The notes under the pieces are model-generated. The model was not told the origin of the DNA. It searched no databases and saw only the letters and a program-made list of their open reading frames with translations. From Roseateles toxinivorans (GTDB lineage Bacteria; Pseudomonadota; Gammaproteobacteria; Burkholderiales; Burkholderiaceae_C): DNA of 64,000 nucleotides. The DNA lies in the NCBI RefSeq assembly GCF_004362525.1, contig NZ_SNXS01000001.1, positions 172,520 through 236,519 on the forward strand, given 5' to 3'. Positions 17,660-27,370 of this stretch are shown here, piece after piece; positions within the stretch are counted from its first letter, which is position 1; every line of letters starts with the position of its first letter. The position numbers and the translations under genes were made by a program.

Positions 17660-19579
17660 ATGATCTCGATTCAATTGCCCGACGGTTCCAAACGCGAGTT
17701 TGAACAGGCCGTGACCGTGGCCGATGTGGCCGCCTCGATTGGCGCCGGTCTGGCCAAGGCCGCTCTGGCCGGCCGCGTGGGGCAGGGCGAAGGCGCCCGC
17801 GTCGTGGACACCAGCTACCTGATGGAGGCCGACACGCAACTGGCCATCATCACCGACAAGGACCCCGCCGGCCTGGAGGTTATCCGCCACTCGACGGCCC
17901 ACCTGCTGGCCTATGCCGTCAAGGAGCTGTTCCCCGACGCCCAGGTCACGATAGGCCCGGTGATCGAGCATGGCTTCTTCTACGACTTCGCCTACAAGCG
18001 CCCGTTCACGCCCGAGGATCTGGTCGCCATCGAAGCCAAGATGACCGAGCTGGCCAAGAAGGACGAGAAGGTCGAGCGCCGCGTGCTGCCGCGCGACGAG
18101 GCGGTGGCCTACTTCAAGAGCCTGGGCGAGGACTACAAGGCCGAGATCATCTCCAGCATCCCGGCCGACCAGGATGTGTCGCTTTACCGCGAAGGCAAGT
18201 TCGAGGACCTGTGCCGTGGCCCCCACGTGCCCAGCACGGGCAAGCTCAAGCACTTCAAGCTGATGAAGGTGGCCGGCGCCTACTGGCGCGGCGATCATCG
18301 CAACGAGATGCTGCAGCGCATCTATGGCACGGCCTGGGCCAGCAAGGACGATTTGCAGCAGCATCTGAAGATGCTGGAGGAGGCAGAGAAACGCGACCAC
18401 CGCAAGCTCGGCAAGGAGCTCGACCTGTTCCACATCGACGAGCATTCGCCCGGCACGGTGTTCTGGCACCCTAAGGGCTGGACGGTCTGGCAAGGCGTCG
18501 AGCAGTACATGCGCGCCGTCTATCGCGACAACGGCTATCTGGAGGTCAAGGGCCCGCAGATCCTTGACCAGGGCCTGTGGGAGAAGACGGGCCACTGGCA
18601 GAAGTACCGCGAGAACATGTTCACGACCGAGTCGGAGAAGCGTGACTACGCGCTCAAGCCGATGAACTGCCCCGGCCACATCCTGATCTTCAAGCAGGGC
18701 ATCAAGAGCTACCGCGACCTGCCGCTGCGCTTCGGTGAGTTCGGCCAATGCCATCGCAACGAGCCCACCGGCGGCCTGCACGGCATCATGCGCGTGCGCG
18801 CCTTCACGCAGGACGACGGCCACATCTTCTGCACCGAAGACCAGATCCTGGAGGAGTGCGTCAACTACACGGCCCTGCTGCAGAAGGTCTATGCCGATTT
18901 CGGTTTCAGCAAGATCCTCTACAAGGTCGCCACGCGTCCCGAGGCTCGCATCGGCTCGGACGAAAGCTGGGACAAGGCCGAGGAAGCGCTGATCGAGAGC
19001 CTGCGCCGCTCCGGCTGCGAATTCATCATCTCGCCCGGTGACGGCGCTTTCTATGGCCCGAAGATCGAATACACGCTGAAAGACGCGCTGGGCCGCGAGT
19101 GGCAGTGCGGCACGATGCAGGTGGACTTCTTCATGGCCGAGCGCCTGGGCGCCGAGTACGTGACCGAGGCTGGCGACCGCAAGACACCGGTGATGCTGCA
19201 CCGCGCCATCGTCGGTTCGCTGGAGCGTTTCATCGGCATCCTGATCGAAGAACATGCCGGCGCGCTGCCGACTTGGCTGGCTCCGGTGCAGGTGGTGGTG
19301 GCCAATATCACCGACGCGCAGGCCGATTACGTCCAGGAAATCGTGAAATCGCTGCAAAAACAAGGGCTTAGAGCAACGGCCGATTTGCGGAATGAGAAAA
19401 TCACGTATAAAATCCGCGAGCATTCTTTGCAAAAGGTTCCGTTCATCCTTGTCGTTGGCGACAAGGAAAAGGCAAGCGGGGCCGTTGCGGTGCGCGCTCG
19501 GGGCAACCAGGACCTCGGCGTGATGCCCCTAGAAAACTTCATCCAGAAGCTGGCTAGTGACATCGCCCAGAAGGCTTGA
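17660..19579 (+). CDS. thrS: Threonine--tRNA ligase
   Basis: A 639-residue class II synthetase with the full architecture: an N-terminal TGS domain ([16 protein letters not shown] onward), the editing/SAD domain ([33 protein letters not shown]), the catalytic core with the zinc-site segment [10 protein letters not shown] and motif 2 around [30 protein letters not shown], and an anticodon-binding C-terminus. The start at 17660 is the homologous one; an upstream in-frame ATG at 17618 lies in the attenuator T-run and is rejected. It charges tRNA-Thr and begins the translation cluster. Expression is probably controlled by the leader peptide and attenuator just upstream. Confidence 0.98.
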   Translation: MISIQLPDGSKREFEQAVTVADVAASIGAGLAKAALAGRVGQGEGARVVDTSYLMEADTQLAIITDKDPAGLEVIRHSTAHLLAYAVKELFPDAQVTIGPVIEHGFFYDFAYKRPFTPEDLVAIEAKMTELAKKDEKVERRVLPRDEAVAYFKSLGEDYKAEIISSIPADQDVSLYREGKFEDLCRGPHVPSTGKLKHFKLMKVAGAYWRGDHRNEMLQRIYGTAWASKDDLQQHLKMLEEAEKRDHRKLGKELDLFHIDEHSPGTVFWHPKGWTVWQGVEQYMRAVYRDNGYLEVKGPQILDQGLWEKTGHWQKYRENMFTTESEKRDYALKPMNCPGHILIFKQGIKSYRDLPLRFGEFGQCHRNEPTGGLHGIMRVRAFTQDDGHIFCTEDQILEECVNYTALLQKVYADFGFSKILYKVATRPEARIGSDESWDKAEEALIESLRRSGCEFIISPGDGAFYGPKIEYTLKDALGREWQCGTMQVDFFMAERLGAEYVTEAGDRKTPVMLHRAIVGSLERFIGILIEEHAGALPTWLAPVQVVVANITDAQADYVQEIVKSLQKQGLRATADLRNEKITYKIREHSLQKVPFILVVGDKEKASGAVAVRARGNQDLGVMPLENFIQKLASDIAQKA

Positions 19580-19650
19580 AAGAGCTGCCGGGGCGCGCAA
19601 ATCCATTGTTTGGGTCTCTCTGCCTTGAGGCTCTTTGAAAGGTAAGCACC

Positions 19651-20196
19651 ATCGCTACTTTTGCCGACCGTCGTGCCATTCCTGAACGGAAGCACAGGCT
19701 GAACCGCGAGATCATGGCCCCGGAAGTCCGTTTGAACGGGCCGGAGAATGAGCCGCTGGGTATTGTGAGTGTCCAAGAAGCGCTGCGCATGGCCAGCGAA
19801 TTGGACGTGGATCTGGTGGAAATTGCCGCGCAGGCGGATCCCCCGGTGTGCCGTCTGATGGATTACGGCAAGTTCAAGTACCAAGAGCAGAAGCGCGCGG
19901 CCGAGGCCAAGTCTAAGCAAAAGGTCATCGAGGTCAAGGAAGTGAAGTTCCGCCCCGGCACCGATGAGGGCGACTACGCGATCAAGATGCGCAATCTGCG
20001 CCGCTTCATCGCCGAAGACGGTGACAAGGGCAAGGTCACGCTGCGGTACCGCGGTCGTGAAATCACCCACCAGGACATCGGCATGCGCTTGCTGGAACGC
20101 ATTCGCGACGAGTTGTCCGACGTGGCTGTGGTGGAGAACATGCCCAAGCTGGAAGGCCGGCAGATGATCATGGTGCTGGCGCCGAAAAAGCGCTGA
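19651..20196 (+). CDS. infC: Translation initiation factor IF-3 (AUC start)
   Basis: IF-3 of 181 residues. The N-terminal domain begins (M)[20 protein letters not shown], followed by [20 protein letters not shown] as the interdomain helix and the C-terminal domain [22 protein letters not shown]. The first ATG (19714) would remove 21 conserved residues including the N-terminal strand. An ATC at 19651 is exactly in frame, restores the normal length, and has AAAGGT 7 nt upstream. IF-3 genes are known to use AUU or AUC so that IF-3 discriminates against its own start codon. It lies 71 nt after thrS and upstream of rpmI and rplT, the conserved order. Confidence 0.95.
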   Translation: MATFADRRAIPERKHRLNREIMAPEVRLNGPENEPLGIVSVQEALRMASELDVDLVEIAAQADPPVCRLMDYGKFKYQEQKRAAEAKSKQKVIEVKEVKFRPGTDEGDYAIKMRNLRRFIAEDGDKGKVTLRYRGREITHQDIGMRLLERIRDELSDVAVVENMPKLEGRQMIMVLAPKKR

Positions 20197-20326
20197 TGCA
20201 TCGCTAGGGAATCAAGAGTTCGAACCATCGATTTGGTCATCGGTGGTTTGCAAGAAGCCCCAGCGGGCTTACAAGTCCGGCAAGAAGTTTGCTGGCGCCT
20301 GCTGGAGCAAATTAAAAGGAGCAGTC

Positions 20327-20530
20327 ATGCCCAAAATGAAGACCAAGAGCGGCGCGAAAAAGCGTTTCCGCGTCCGTCCGGGTGGCACCGTCAAGCGTGG
20401 CCAGGCGTTCAAGCGCCACATCCTCACGAAGAAGTCCACGAAGGTCAAACGCCATTTGCGTGGCGCGACCAACGTGAATAAGAGCGATATGGGCTCCATC
20501 GCCCAAATGTTGCCCTCTGCTGGCCTCTGA
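20327..20530 (+). CDS. rpmI: 50S ribosomal protein L35
   Basis: A 67-residue very basic protein, [20 protein letters not shown] at its start, ending LPSAGL, matching bL35. AAAAGGA precedes the ATG. The 130-nt spacer from infC carries a 6-bp hairpin (AAGCCC/GGGCTT, 20255-20270) and a GC-rich repeat around 20224-20245. In related operons the L20 protein represses translation from this spacer, which may apply here but cannot be shown by eye. The frame is open upstream for 28 codons, but that part is not ribosomal-protein sequence. Confidence 0.97.
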   Translation: MPKMKTKSGAKKRFRVRPGGTVKRGQAFKRHILTKKSTKVKRHLRGATNVNKSDMGSIAQMLPSAGL

Positions 20531-20546
20531 CTGAAGGAGAAGATAT

Positions 20547-20903
20547 ATGCCTCGCGTTAAACGTGGTGTAACGGCCCGTGCCCGTCACAAGAAAGTCCTC
20601 GCCCTTGCCAAGGGTTACCGCGGTCGCCGCAAGAATGTCTTCCGTATCGCCAAACAGGCGGTAATGAAGGCTGGGCAATATGCCTACCGTGACCGTCGTA
20701 CCCGCAAGCGCGTGTTCCGCCAGCTCTGGATTGCCCGTATCAATGCGGCCAGCCGTGAGTTGGGGCTGACGTACAGCAAGTTTGTGGCCGGCCTGAAAAA
20801 GGCCCAGATCGACATCGACCGCAAGGTCTTGGCCGATCTGGCCGTGCGTGACCCCGCTGCTTTTGGCAGCATCGTCGCCAAGGTGAAGGCCCATCTCGCT
20901 TGA
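20547..20903 (+). CDS. rplT: 50S ribosomal protein L20
   Basis: A 118-residue protein with the standard bL20 sequence: [20 protein letters not shown], then the long basic helix [20 protein letters not shown], and a globular C-terminus ending AKVKAHLA. It starts 16 nt after rpmI with GAAGGAGA upstream. L20 binds 23S rRNA early in assembly and is a known autoregulator of the infC-rpmI-rplT unit. A GC-rich hairpin (about 20944-20972) and a rho-independent terminator follow. Confidence 0.98.
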   Translation: MPRVKRGVTARARHKKVLALAKGYRGRRKNVFRIAKQAVMKAGQYAYRDRRTRKRVFRQLWIARINAASRELGLTYSKFVAGLKKAQIDIDRKVLADLAVRDPAAFGSIVAKVKAHLA

Positions 20904-20979
20904 AGCTGAAGCCGTGCGGGCCGCAAGGCCTGCGCGGTGACAGCCGCCCCTGGCGCTCTTGCGCTTGGGGCGAGTTCCA

Positions 20980-21009
20980 AAGGCCGACACCTGGTGTTCG
21001 GCCTTTTTT
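20980..21009 (+). terminator. Rho-independent terminator after rplT
   Basis: AAGGCCGACACC, short TGG-type loop, then GGTGTTCGGCCTT with a following T-run to 21009. The inverted arms are GGCCGA-ACACC on one side and GGTGT-TCGGCC on the other. It separates the ribosomal-protein unit from pheS, although the pheS ATG is only 27 nt further on, so some read-through or a promoter inside the region must supply pheST. Confidence 0.8.
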
Positions 21010-21036
21010 ATTTGCTTTTCTATTCACTGCGATCCG

Positions 21037-22080
21037 ATGAACGACCTCGATCAACTGGTGCTCAGCGCCCAGGGCGAATTCGCGACGGCCGCCACGCCGG
21101 CCGAGCTTGAGAATGCCAAGGCGCGCTTTTTGGGCAAGGCCGGTCGCGTGACCGAGCTGCTCAAGGGCATGGCCGCACTCTCGCCCGAAGAGAAGAAGTC
21201 TCGCGGCGCCGAGATCAATCTGGTCAAGCAGCGCATCGAGAACGCGCTCACCGCCCGCCGCCAGGCGCTGGCCGACGCCGAGCTGGAGGCGCAGCTGAAG
21301 GCCGAGGCGCTGGATGTGACGCTACCCGGCCGCCAGCGTGGCACCGGCGCGCTGCACCCGATCACCCGCGCGATGGAGCGCATCGAGGCGATCTTCGGAT
21401 CGATGGGTTTCGAGGTCGCCGACGGCCCCGAGATCGAGACCGACTGGTTCAGCTTCACGGCGCTGAACAATCCGGAGAACCATCCGGCGCGGTCGATGCA
21501 AGACACCTTCTACGTCGACATGAAGGACGAGCAGGGCAGCTGGTACAACCTGCGCCCGCACACCTCGCCGATGCAGATCCGCTATGCCCAGGCCCATGCG
21601 CGCAAGTACGCCGGTCAGGAGCATATGCCCGATATCCGCGTGATCGCGCCGGGCCGCACCTACCGGGTGGACAGCGACGCGACGCATTCGCCTATGTTCC
21701 ACCAGGTCGAGGGCCTGTGGGTCGGCGAGAACGTCAGCTTCAAGGACCTGAAGGCCGTCTATGTGAACTTCATGCAGCAGTTCTTCGAGACGACGGACAT
21801 GGAGATCCGCTTCCGCCCCAGCTACTTCCCCTTCACCGAACCCAGCGCCGAGATCGACATGATGTTCGGCTCCGGTCCGCTGAAGGGCCGCTGGCTGGAG
21901 GTGTCGGGCTCGGGCCAGGTGCATCCGCAGGTGATACGCAATATGGGGCTGGACCCCGAGCGCTACATCGGCTTCGCCTTCGGTTCCGGCATCGACCGCC
22001 TGGCCATGCTGCGTTATGGCGTGAACGACCTGCGCCAGTTCTTCGACGGCGATCTCCGCTTCCTGTCGCAATTCAAGTAA
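21037..22080 (+). CDS. pheS: Phenylalanine--tRNA ligase alpha subunit
   Basis: A 347-residue catalytic subunit of the class II PheRS heterotetramer. It has an N-terminal coiled coil ([20 protein letters not shown] onward) and a catalytic core with [19 protein letters not shown], the motif 2 region [13 protein letters not shown], and C-terminal motif 3 [20 protein letters not shown]. An upstream in-frame ATG at 20959 lies within the terminator region and is rejected; homologues begin MNDLDQL. It lies 13 nt ahead of pheT. Confidence 0.97.
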   Translation: MNDLDQLVLSAQGEFATAATPAELENAKARFLGKAGRVTELLKGMAALSPEEKKSRGAEINLVKQRIENALTARRQALADAELEAQLKAEALDVTLPGRQRGTGALHPITRAMERIEAIFGSMGFEVADGPEIETDWFSFTALNNPENHPARSMQDTFYVDMKDEQGSWYNLRPHTSPMQIRYAQAHARKYAGQEHMPDIRVIAPGRTYRVDSDATHSPMFHQVEGLWVGENVSFKDLKAVYVNFMQQFFETTDMEIRFRPSYFPFTEPSAEIDMMFGSGPLKGRWLEVSGSGQVHPQVIRNMGLDPERYIGFAFGSGIDRLAMLRYGVNDLRQFFDGDLRFLSQFK

Positions 22081-22093
22081 ACGAGTCCCGTCC

Positions 22094-24508
22094 ATGCAAT
22101 TTCCAGAATCCTGGCTGCGGGCCTTTTGCAATCCCGCGCTGAACACCCAAGAACTCGCCGAGCTGCTGACCATGTCCGGCCTCGAGGTCGAGGAGTTGCG
22201 CCCGGTGGCGCCGCCCTTCCGCGGCATCGTGGTGGCCGAGATCGTCGAGGCCGAGCAGCATCCGAACGCCGACAAGCTGCGAGTCTGCAAGGTCAATGCC
22301 GGCGGCCCCGAGCTGCTGCAGATCGTCTGCGGCGCGCCGAATGCGCGGGTCGGCATCAAGGTGCCGCTGGCCACCGTCGGCGCCGAGCTTCCTCCAGGCG
22401 AGGACGGCAAGCCGTTCAAGATCAACGTCGGCAAGCTGCGCGGCGTCGAGAGCTTCGGCATGCTGTGCTCGGCCCGCGAAATGAAGCTCAGCGAAGACCA
22501 TGGCGGCCTGCTTGAGCTGACAGCCGACGCGGTCATAGGCCAGAACATTCGCGAGCACCTGAATCTGGATGACACGCTGTTCACCCTGAAGCTGACGCCG
22601 AACCTGGCCCATGCCTTGAGCGTCTTCGGCGTGGCCCGCGAGGTGTCGGCCCTGACCGGCTCGCCGCTGCTGCAGCCCAGCTTCCCGCCGGTGGTGCCCG
22701 CGCATGATGCCAAGCTGCCCGTTACCGTGCAGGCCAGCGATCTGTGCGGCCGCTTCTCGGGTCGCATCATCCGCGGCGTCAACACGAAGGTGCAGACCCC
22801 CGCCTGGATGGTGGCGCGCCTGGAGCGCTGCGGCCAGCGCTCGGTCAGCCCGCTGGTGGACATCTCGAACTATGTGATGTTCGAGTACGGCCGGCCCTCA
22901 CATATCTTCGATCTGGACAAGATCCATGACGGCCTGACCGTGCGCTGGGGAAAGCCCGGCGAGAGCCTGAAGCTGCTGAACGGGAACACCATCACGGTCG
23001 ATGAAAAGGTCGGCGTGATTGCCGACAGCCAGTCGGTCGAATCGCTGGCCGGCATCATGGGCGGCGACGCCACAGCCGTGTCGGACGACACCCAGAACAT
23101 CTACGTCGAAGCTGCTTTCTGGTGGCCCGAGGCTGTGTCGGGCCGTTCGCGCCGCTACAACTTCTCGACCGACGCCGGCCATCGCTTCGAGCGCGGCGTC
23201 GATCCGGCGTTGACGGTCGAGCATATTGAGCACATCACCCAGCTGATCCTGGACATCTGCGGCGGCCAGGCCGGCCCCATGGACGACCAGACGCTGGCAC
23301 TGCCCGAGGCCAAGCCGGTGAGCCTGCGCGTGGCACGCGCCGCCAAGGTCATCGGCATGCCGGTGACGCAGCAGGACTGCGCCGAGGTCTTCCGCCGCCT
23401 GGGCCTGAGCTTCACCGAGGCGCCTGGCGTGCTGACCGTGACGCCGCCGAGCACTCGCTTCGACATCAAGATCGAGGAAGATCTGATCGAAGAGGTCATC
23501 CGCGTGCTGGGCTATCCGCAGCTGCCGAACACGCCGCCGGTGGCGCCGATCCAAGGCAAGGTCGGCTCCGAGTCGCGCCGCAGCAGCCATGCGCTGCGCC
23601 ATGCGATGGCCGATCTGGGTTATTTCGAGACCATCAACTTCAGCTTTGTCGAAGAGCGCTGGGAAACCGAGCTGGCCGGCAACGCGAACCCGATCCGCGT
23701 GCTGAACCCGATCGCTTCGCCCTTGTCGGTGATGCGCTCGTGCCTGCTGGGCAGCCTGGTCAACACGCTGCGCTACAACCTGACCCGCAAGGCGCCGCGC
23801 GCCCGTCTGTTCGAGCTGGGCCGCGTGTTCCTGCGGGACGCCGCGGCCAAGACCGGTGACACCTCGGTGGCGGGCATCGAGCAGCCTATGCGCCTAGCCG
23901 GCCTGGCCTGGGGCAGCGCCGAGCAATCGCAGTGGAGTGTGCGCGAGCGGGCCGTCGATTTCTATGACGTCAAGGGCGATATCGAGGCCCTGCTGGCCCC
24001 GCGCGCCGTGCGTTTCGAGCCCGCCATCCACCCGGCCCTGCATCCCGGTCGCAGCGCCAACATCCTCGTCAATGGCGAGGTCGTTGGCGTGCTGGGTGAG
24101 TTGCATCCGAAATGGCGCCAGGGCTATGAGCTACCCAGTGCCCCGGTGCTGTTCGAGCTGAATCTGGAGGCCGTGTTGGCCCGCGACCTGCCCGCCGCCG
24201 TGGCCCTGCCGCGCCAGCAGCTGGTGCTGCGCGACCTGGCGGTGATCGTCGGCGAGGGCGTCAGCCACGACGCCCTGATCGCCACCATCACCGAGGCCGG
24301 CGGCCCGCTGCTGCGTTCGGCGAGGTTGTTCGACGTCTACAAGCCCAGCTCGGCCAGCACCGACATGGTGGCCGGTGAGCGCAGCATGGCCGTGCGTCTG
24401 GAGCTGCTGGACGACGAGGTCACGCTGACCGACGAGCGCATCGAGCCGGTGATCAATGCGGTGGTGGAAGCCCTGCGTGTGAAACTGAACGCCCGCCTGC
24501 GCGGCTGA
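22094..24508 (+). CDS. pheT: Phenylalanine--tRNA ligase beta subunit
   Basis: An 804-residue subunit. From the N-terminus: a leader helix MQFPESWLRAFC, the tRNA-binding EMAPII-like domain (about 40-150, with VVAEIVEAEQHPNADKLRVC), the B3/B4 editing domain (RSRRYNFSTDAGHRFERG region), the B5 domain, a catalytic-like core, and the C-terminal FDX-ACB anticodon domain (YKPSSASTDMVAGERSMAVRLEL). Length is as expected. It is paired with pheS. A short 27-nt spacer leads to ihfA, so the three are probably co-transcribed. Confidence 0.97.
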   Translation: MQFPESWLRAFCNPALNTQELAELLTMSGLEVEELRPVAPPFRGIVVAEIVEAEQHPNADKLRVCKVNAGGPELLQIVCGAPNARVGIKVPLATVGAELPPGEDGKPFKINVGKLRGVESFGMLCSAREMKLSEDHGGLLELTADAVIGQNIREHLNLDDTLFTLKLTPNLAHALSVFGVAREVSALTGSPLLQPSFPPVVPAHDAKLPVTVQASDLCGRFSGRIIRGVNTKVQTPAWMVARLERCGQRSVSPLVDISNYVMFEYGRPSHIFDLDKIHDGLTVRWGKPGESLKLLNGNTITVDEKVGVIADSQSVESLAGIMGGDATAVSDDTQNIYVEAAFWWPEAVSGRSRRYNFSTDAGHRFERGVDPALTVEHIEHITQLILDICGGQAGPMDDQTLALPEAKPVSLRVARAAKVIGMPVTQQDCAEVFRRLGLSFTEAPGVLTVTPPSTRFDIKIEEDLIEEVIRVLGYPQLPNTPPVAPIQGKVGSESRRSSHALRHAMADLGYFETINFSFVEERWETELAGNANPIRVLNPIASPLSVMRSCLLGSLVNTLRYNLTRKAPRARLFELGRVFLRDAAAKTGDTSVAGIEQPMRLAGLAWGSAEQSQWSVRERAVDFYDVKGDIEALLAPRAVRFEPAIHPALHPGRSANILVNGEVVGVLGELHPKWRQGYELPSAPVLFELNLEAVLARDLPAAVALPRQQLVLRDLAVIVGEGVSHDALIATITEAGGPLLRSARLFDVYKPSSASTDMVAGERSMAVRLELLDDEVTLTDERIEPVINAVVEALRVKLNARLRG

Positions 24509-24535
24509 TAGAAGAACCGATAACCCGACGCCGCC

Positions 24536-24901
24536 ATGACAACCGAACCCAAGCCCAGCCCCTCGCGTCTGTTGTTGCCGACCTTGGAGACGCCCACGCT
24601 GACCAAGGCCGAACTGGCCGAGCTGTTGTTCGAGCGGCTGGGGCTGAACAAGCGCGAGTCCAAGGACATGGTCGAGGCCTTCTTCGACATCATTCATGCC
24701 ACCCTGGTCGAGGGCAAGGACGTCAAGCTGTCGGGTTACGGCAACTTCAATATCCGCCGCAAGGCACCGCGCCCGGGGCGCAACCCACGCACCGGCGAGG
24801 CGATTCCGATCAAGGCGCGCAACGTCGTCACCTTCCATGCCAGCCACAAACTCAAGGGCGTTGTGCAAGGCGATGTTCCGCTCGGGGAAGAGTTCGAGTA
24901 A
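24536..24901 (+). CDS. ihfA: Integration host factor subunit alpha
   Basis: A 121-residue HU/IHF-fold protein. The body [20 protein letters not shown] and the minor-groove arm [20 protein letters not shown] (PRTGE with intercalating Pro) identify IhfA. About 20 N-terminal residues ([19 protein letters not shown]) precede the usual start, as in other Burkholderiales. IHF bends DNA at sites used in recombination, replication and transcription. It may assist the integrase of the island found 0.5 kb downstream, although that is only a functional guess. Order pheST-ihfA-merR is conserved. Confidence 0.96.
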   Translation: MTTEPKPSPSRLLLPTLETPTLTKAELAELLFERLGLNKRESKDMVEAFFDIIHATLVEGKDVKLSGYGNFNIRRKAPRPGRNPRTGEAIPIKARNVVTFHASHKLKGVVQGDVPLGEEFE

Positions 24902-24935
24902 AGTCTAGCGTCCTGCCTCGAAGTCTTTGATTTCA

Positions 24936-25385
24936 ATGGAAAATGCGCTTCCCGCCATTCCTGCCAAACGCTATTTCACCATCGGTGAGGTGAGCGATTT
25001 GTGCGGCGTGAAGCCGTATGTGCTGCGCTACTGGGAGCAGGAGTTCACCCAGCTCAAGCCGATGAAGCGGCGCGGCAACCGGCGCTATTACCAGCACCAT
25101 GAAGTCCTGCTGATCAGGCGCATCCGCGACCTGCTGTACGACCAGGGCTTCACCATCAGCGGCGCACGCAACCGCCTGTCCGAGCTCAATGGCCACCGCG
25201 GCGAGGCGGGCCTGCGCGAGGTGCTCGATGCCGAGTTGCCCTTGGATTCCGAGTTTCCCGAAGGCGAAGATGAGCCTTTGGCCGTGGCAGACGAAGCCGA
25301 GCGTCGCGCCCAACCGGGCAGCGAACTGAGCCTGCCCCAAGTGCGCGCCGAACTTATTTCGATCCGCGCACTGTTATTGGTCTGA
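24936..25385 (+). CDS. MerR family transcriptional regulator
   Basis: A 149-residue regulator with the MerR winged helix near the N-terminus (YFTIGEVSDLCGVKPYVLRYWEQEF, then RRGNRRYYQHHEVLLIRRIRDLL). The C-terminal region is short and acidic and lacks metal-binding cysteines. This is the ihfA-linked MerR of beta- and gammaproteobacteria whose regulon is not defined. An in-frame TTG nine nt upstream is an alternative start. tRNA-Pro follows 35 nt later. Confidence 0.92.
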   Translation: MENALPAIPAKRYFTIGEVSDLCGVKPYVLRYWEQEFTQLKPMKRRGNRRYYQHHEVLLIRRIRDLLYDQGFTISGARNRLSELNGHRGEAGLREVLDAELPLDSEFPEGEDEPLAVADEAERRAQPGSELSLPQVRAELISIRALLLV

Positions 25386-25419
25386 GGCCCGAAATTCTGG
25401 GTTAGAATACGAGGCTTAG

Positions 25420-25551
<132 letters not shown>

Positions 25552-25572
25552 CTTTGTGCGTCCGGTTTCCGA

Positions 25573-25601
25573 TTCCGGCAACAGAATGGGCAACAGAATT
25601 C
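25573..25601 (+). repeat. 29-bp direct repeat inside left island end
   Basis: Identical to 30970-30998. Each copy contains CAACAGAAT twice, separated by GGG. It lies 21 nt inside the left att repeat. Position at both ends and internal repetition suggest arm-type integrase or excisionase binding sites. Confidence 0.75.
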
Positions 25602-25667
25602 CGACTGCTTGCCGTGCCAATTGGCGCGAGCCAGCAGCGGTGCTTCTGCCCCCACAGGCCGTGTGGA

Positions 25668-26285
25668 CTACACGCCGGCCAAATCGGGGAAGCGCTTGCG
25701 CAAATCGTCCAGCCCGCCCATCAGCCGCACCATCGCGCCGGCCAGCCAGTCGTCGCGGGCCTGTTCGCAGGCCAGGATCGCCGCCAGCAGGCGCGCATAG
25801 GTCTTGAGGTGCATGTGCTTGGGCCGCTGCCAGTTGGCCTCTAGCCTGGCTTCGAGCTTGCGCTGCTTGCCCCAGGTGCGGCCGCAAATGTCGTTCGACT
25901 GGCTGGCATAGCTCATTCGATGGCAATGCCGGCACGCGAAGCGTTTGGCGCGCAGGTAGAGCTTGGCAACGCGCGAGCCGCAGCGTGGGCACTGAAACCA
26001 CGGCCGCGCGCCACCGAAGCCGCAGGCCGTCTTGACGATGGCCACCTCGGTGCGGATCGCCTCGCCGTCCGCTGTGTACGAAAGCGTCAGCCGGCCCACC
26101 GTGCCAATGATCGAGATGCTGGCCACCTCCTGCTCGGTTGCCGGGTCGAGCCAGCGCCACGTCCAGGCGCCCGGCCTGAGCATGTTCTCGGCCGCGAAGC
26201 GCCGCACGTCCAGACTGCGGTGATGCTCGGCCTTTGGCCGCCAGCCCGGCCGCCCGGCCCAGTTTCTTGCGCCACCTGTACCCAT
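25668..26285 (-). CDS. Island zinc-ribbon protein of unknown function
   Basis: 205 residues from an ATG preceded by GGAG at 9 nt. A zinc ribbon is formed by Cys99, Cys102, Cys118 and Cys121 (CPRCG and CRHC), followed by MSYASQSNDICGRTWGKQRKL. The N-terminal half is rich in Trp and strands (GAWTWRWLD, SISIIGTVGRLTLSYT). The C-terminal helices carry acidic and basic pairs. I recognise the type as a recurrent hypothetical protein of proteobacterial islands with AlpA and tyrosine integrases, but no function is established. It probably binds nucleic acid. It is the last gene of the island leftward operon. Confidence 0.75.
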   Translation of the reverse strand: MGTGGARNWAGRPGWRPKAEHHRSLDVRRFAAENMLRPGAWTWRWLDPATEQEVASISIIGTVGRLTLSYTADGEAIRTEVAIVKTACGFGGARPWFQCPRCGSRVAKLYLRAKRFACRHCHRMSYASQSNDICGRTWGKQRKLEARLEANWQRPKHMHLKTYARLLAAILACEQARDDWLAGAMVRLMGGLDDLRKRFPDLAGV

Positions 26286-26618
26286 GCTTGGAACTCCACA
26301 GAAATCGAAATCAATCGGCAAATGAACAGGCTTGCGCGCCCCTGTGCGAAGCCGCACTGCCTGCCCGGTGGGGGGGTGAAAAGTCGGGGCGAGCCGCGAA
26401 AGCGAACCACTGGGTTTCTCACGCGCAGAAAATGCCTGGTCTTTGAATCGGAAATCAAAGGCGCCGGCCATGCTGTTGCGGCTGCTGTCAGCGCCCCGCA
26501 ATCCCCGCACCCCTGGCAACAATGCAAAGGTGTTCGTTTTTCGAGCCCTGGCCGGCCCTCGCGTGCGCGCCCGCGTATTGCTCCGAAAACCCTTTGACAT
26601 CAATCACTTGGCAGTCGA
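26286..26618. other. Spacer inside the island with no convincing gene
   Basis: 333 nt between the zinc-ribbon start and the winged-helix stop. The minus frame stays open upstream of the zinc-ribbon start, but the translation is low-complexity Arg/Ser/Pro-rich, and the GGAG-linked ATG at 26285 is the better start. No hairpin with a T-run or promoter stood out. A run of seven G (near 26371) is notable only as composition. Confidence 0.5.
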
Positions 26619-27221
26619 TCACGCCACCTGCACCAGCTTCGGTTTTCGAACCGAGCCGGCCGCCCTAGGCCCAGACTTCGAACTGAGATTCGCGCCCAAG
26701 GCTTCGCTGTTCGAACCGATACGCTTCGATTCTTGGGGCTTGCCTGCGTTTTCGCCCACGCTGTCGGAGCTGGGCCGCTTGGCCCCGGCGTGGGCGGCAC
26801 GCACCGCCGCTTTGGCCTCGCGCACGCCGGCCCACTGCCGCCAGTCGTGCGTCGCCTTGAGGGCGCGCAGGCACAGCTTCGGGAACTCCATCGTCGGCTT
26901 GTCGGTGAAGCGATAGAGGTTGCACAGGCGCCCGCCGGCCGTGATGCCGCCCTGGCGCGTCTTGGCCAACAGGCCCACGGTTTCCAGCTCGCGCAGCGCC
27001 TTGGCCAGCGTGCTGGACGACCTGAACCCCGAGTGCTTGAGCTGGCCCAGCGTGGCCTCGATATTGCCGTTGTTGGTGTGCTTGAGCTTCACGCGCAACT
27101 GCATGTAGAGCGCACGCGCCGAGAAGCCCAGCGCGAGCCAGGCCGGTGCGTGCGCAATCTGGTCATACAGCCTGGCGTGCGCGCCCATGTCGTCCTTTTC
27201 GAACGTGGTGGAGCGCCCCAT
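26619..27221 (-). CDS. Winged-helix, replication-initiator-like island protein
   Basis: 200 residues. The N-terminal half (FEKDDMGAHARLYDQIAHAPAWLALGFSARALYMQL) and the following KLKHTNNGNIEATLGQLKHSGFRSSSTLAKALRELETVGLL form a winged helix like those of plasmid or phage replication initiators and HTH regulators. The C-terminal 70 residues are basic, Ser/Lys-rich and probably disordered. It is preceded 2 nt upstream by the 48-residue frame, so the operon is tight. It could initiate island replication or regulate transcription; neither is proven by sequence. Confidence 0.72.
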   Translation of the reverse strand: MGRSTTFEKDDMGAHARLYDQIAHAPAWLALGFSARALYMQLRVKLKHTNNGNIEATLGQLKHSGFRSSSTLAKALRELETVGLLAKTRQGGITAGGRLCNLYRFTDKPTMEFPKLCLRALKATHDWRQWAGVREAKAAVRAAHAGAKRPSSDSVGENAGKPQESKRIGSNSEALGANLSSKSGPRAAGSVRKPKLVQVA

Positions 27222-27223
27222 GG

Positions 27224-27370
27224 TCAGCGCTCCGCCATGCGCTGCAGGAAGCAATACACGCCCCACAGATCGGCCAGCGCCAGCCCGGCCAGGTCGGCGC
27301 CCACGCCATACTGTGGAAATCGCGCTGCCAGGCATTGCAGCCGCGCCAGCCAGTCGTCGCCGGGCATCAT
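27224..27370 (-). CDS. Small island protein (48 aa), translationally coupled
   Basis: Starts with ATGATG where the first ATG overlaps the TGA of the upstream HTH gene (ATGA), and ends 2 nt before the winged-helix start. The sequence (MMPGDDWLARLQCLAARFPQ, then GVGADLAGLALADLWGVYCF) is mildly hydrophobic and helical with a LWGVY patch. I do not recognise a family. Evidence is the perfect operon fit and plausible composition. Confidence 0.6.
   Translation of the reverse strand: MMPGDDWLARLQCLAARFPQYGVGADLAGLALADLWGVYCFLQRMAER

Noticed and set aside
17588-19432. A 614-codon minus-strand frame opposite thrS
   Set aside because: Shadow frame running through the thrS terminator region; the plus-strand gene is certain.
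20243-20326. 28-codon upstream extension of rpmI
   Set aside because: L35 always begins MPKMKT-like; a strong ribosome-binding site precedes 20327, and the upstream part overlaps a hairpin.
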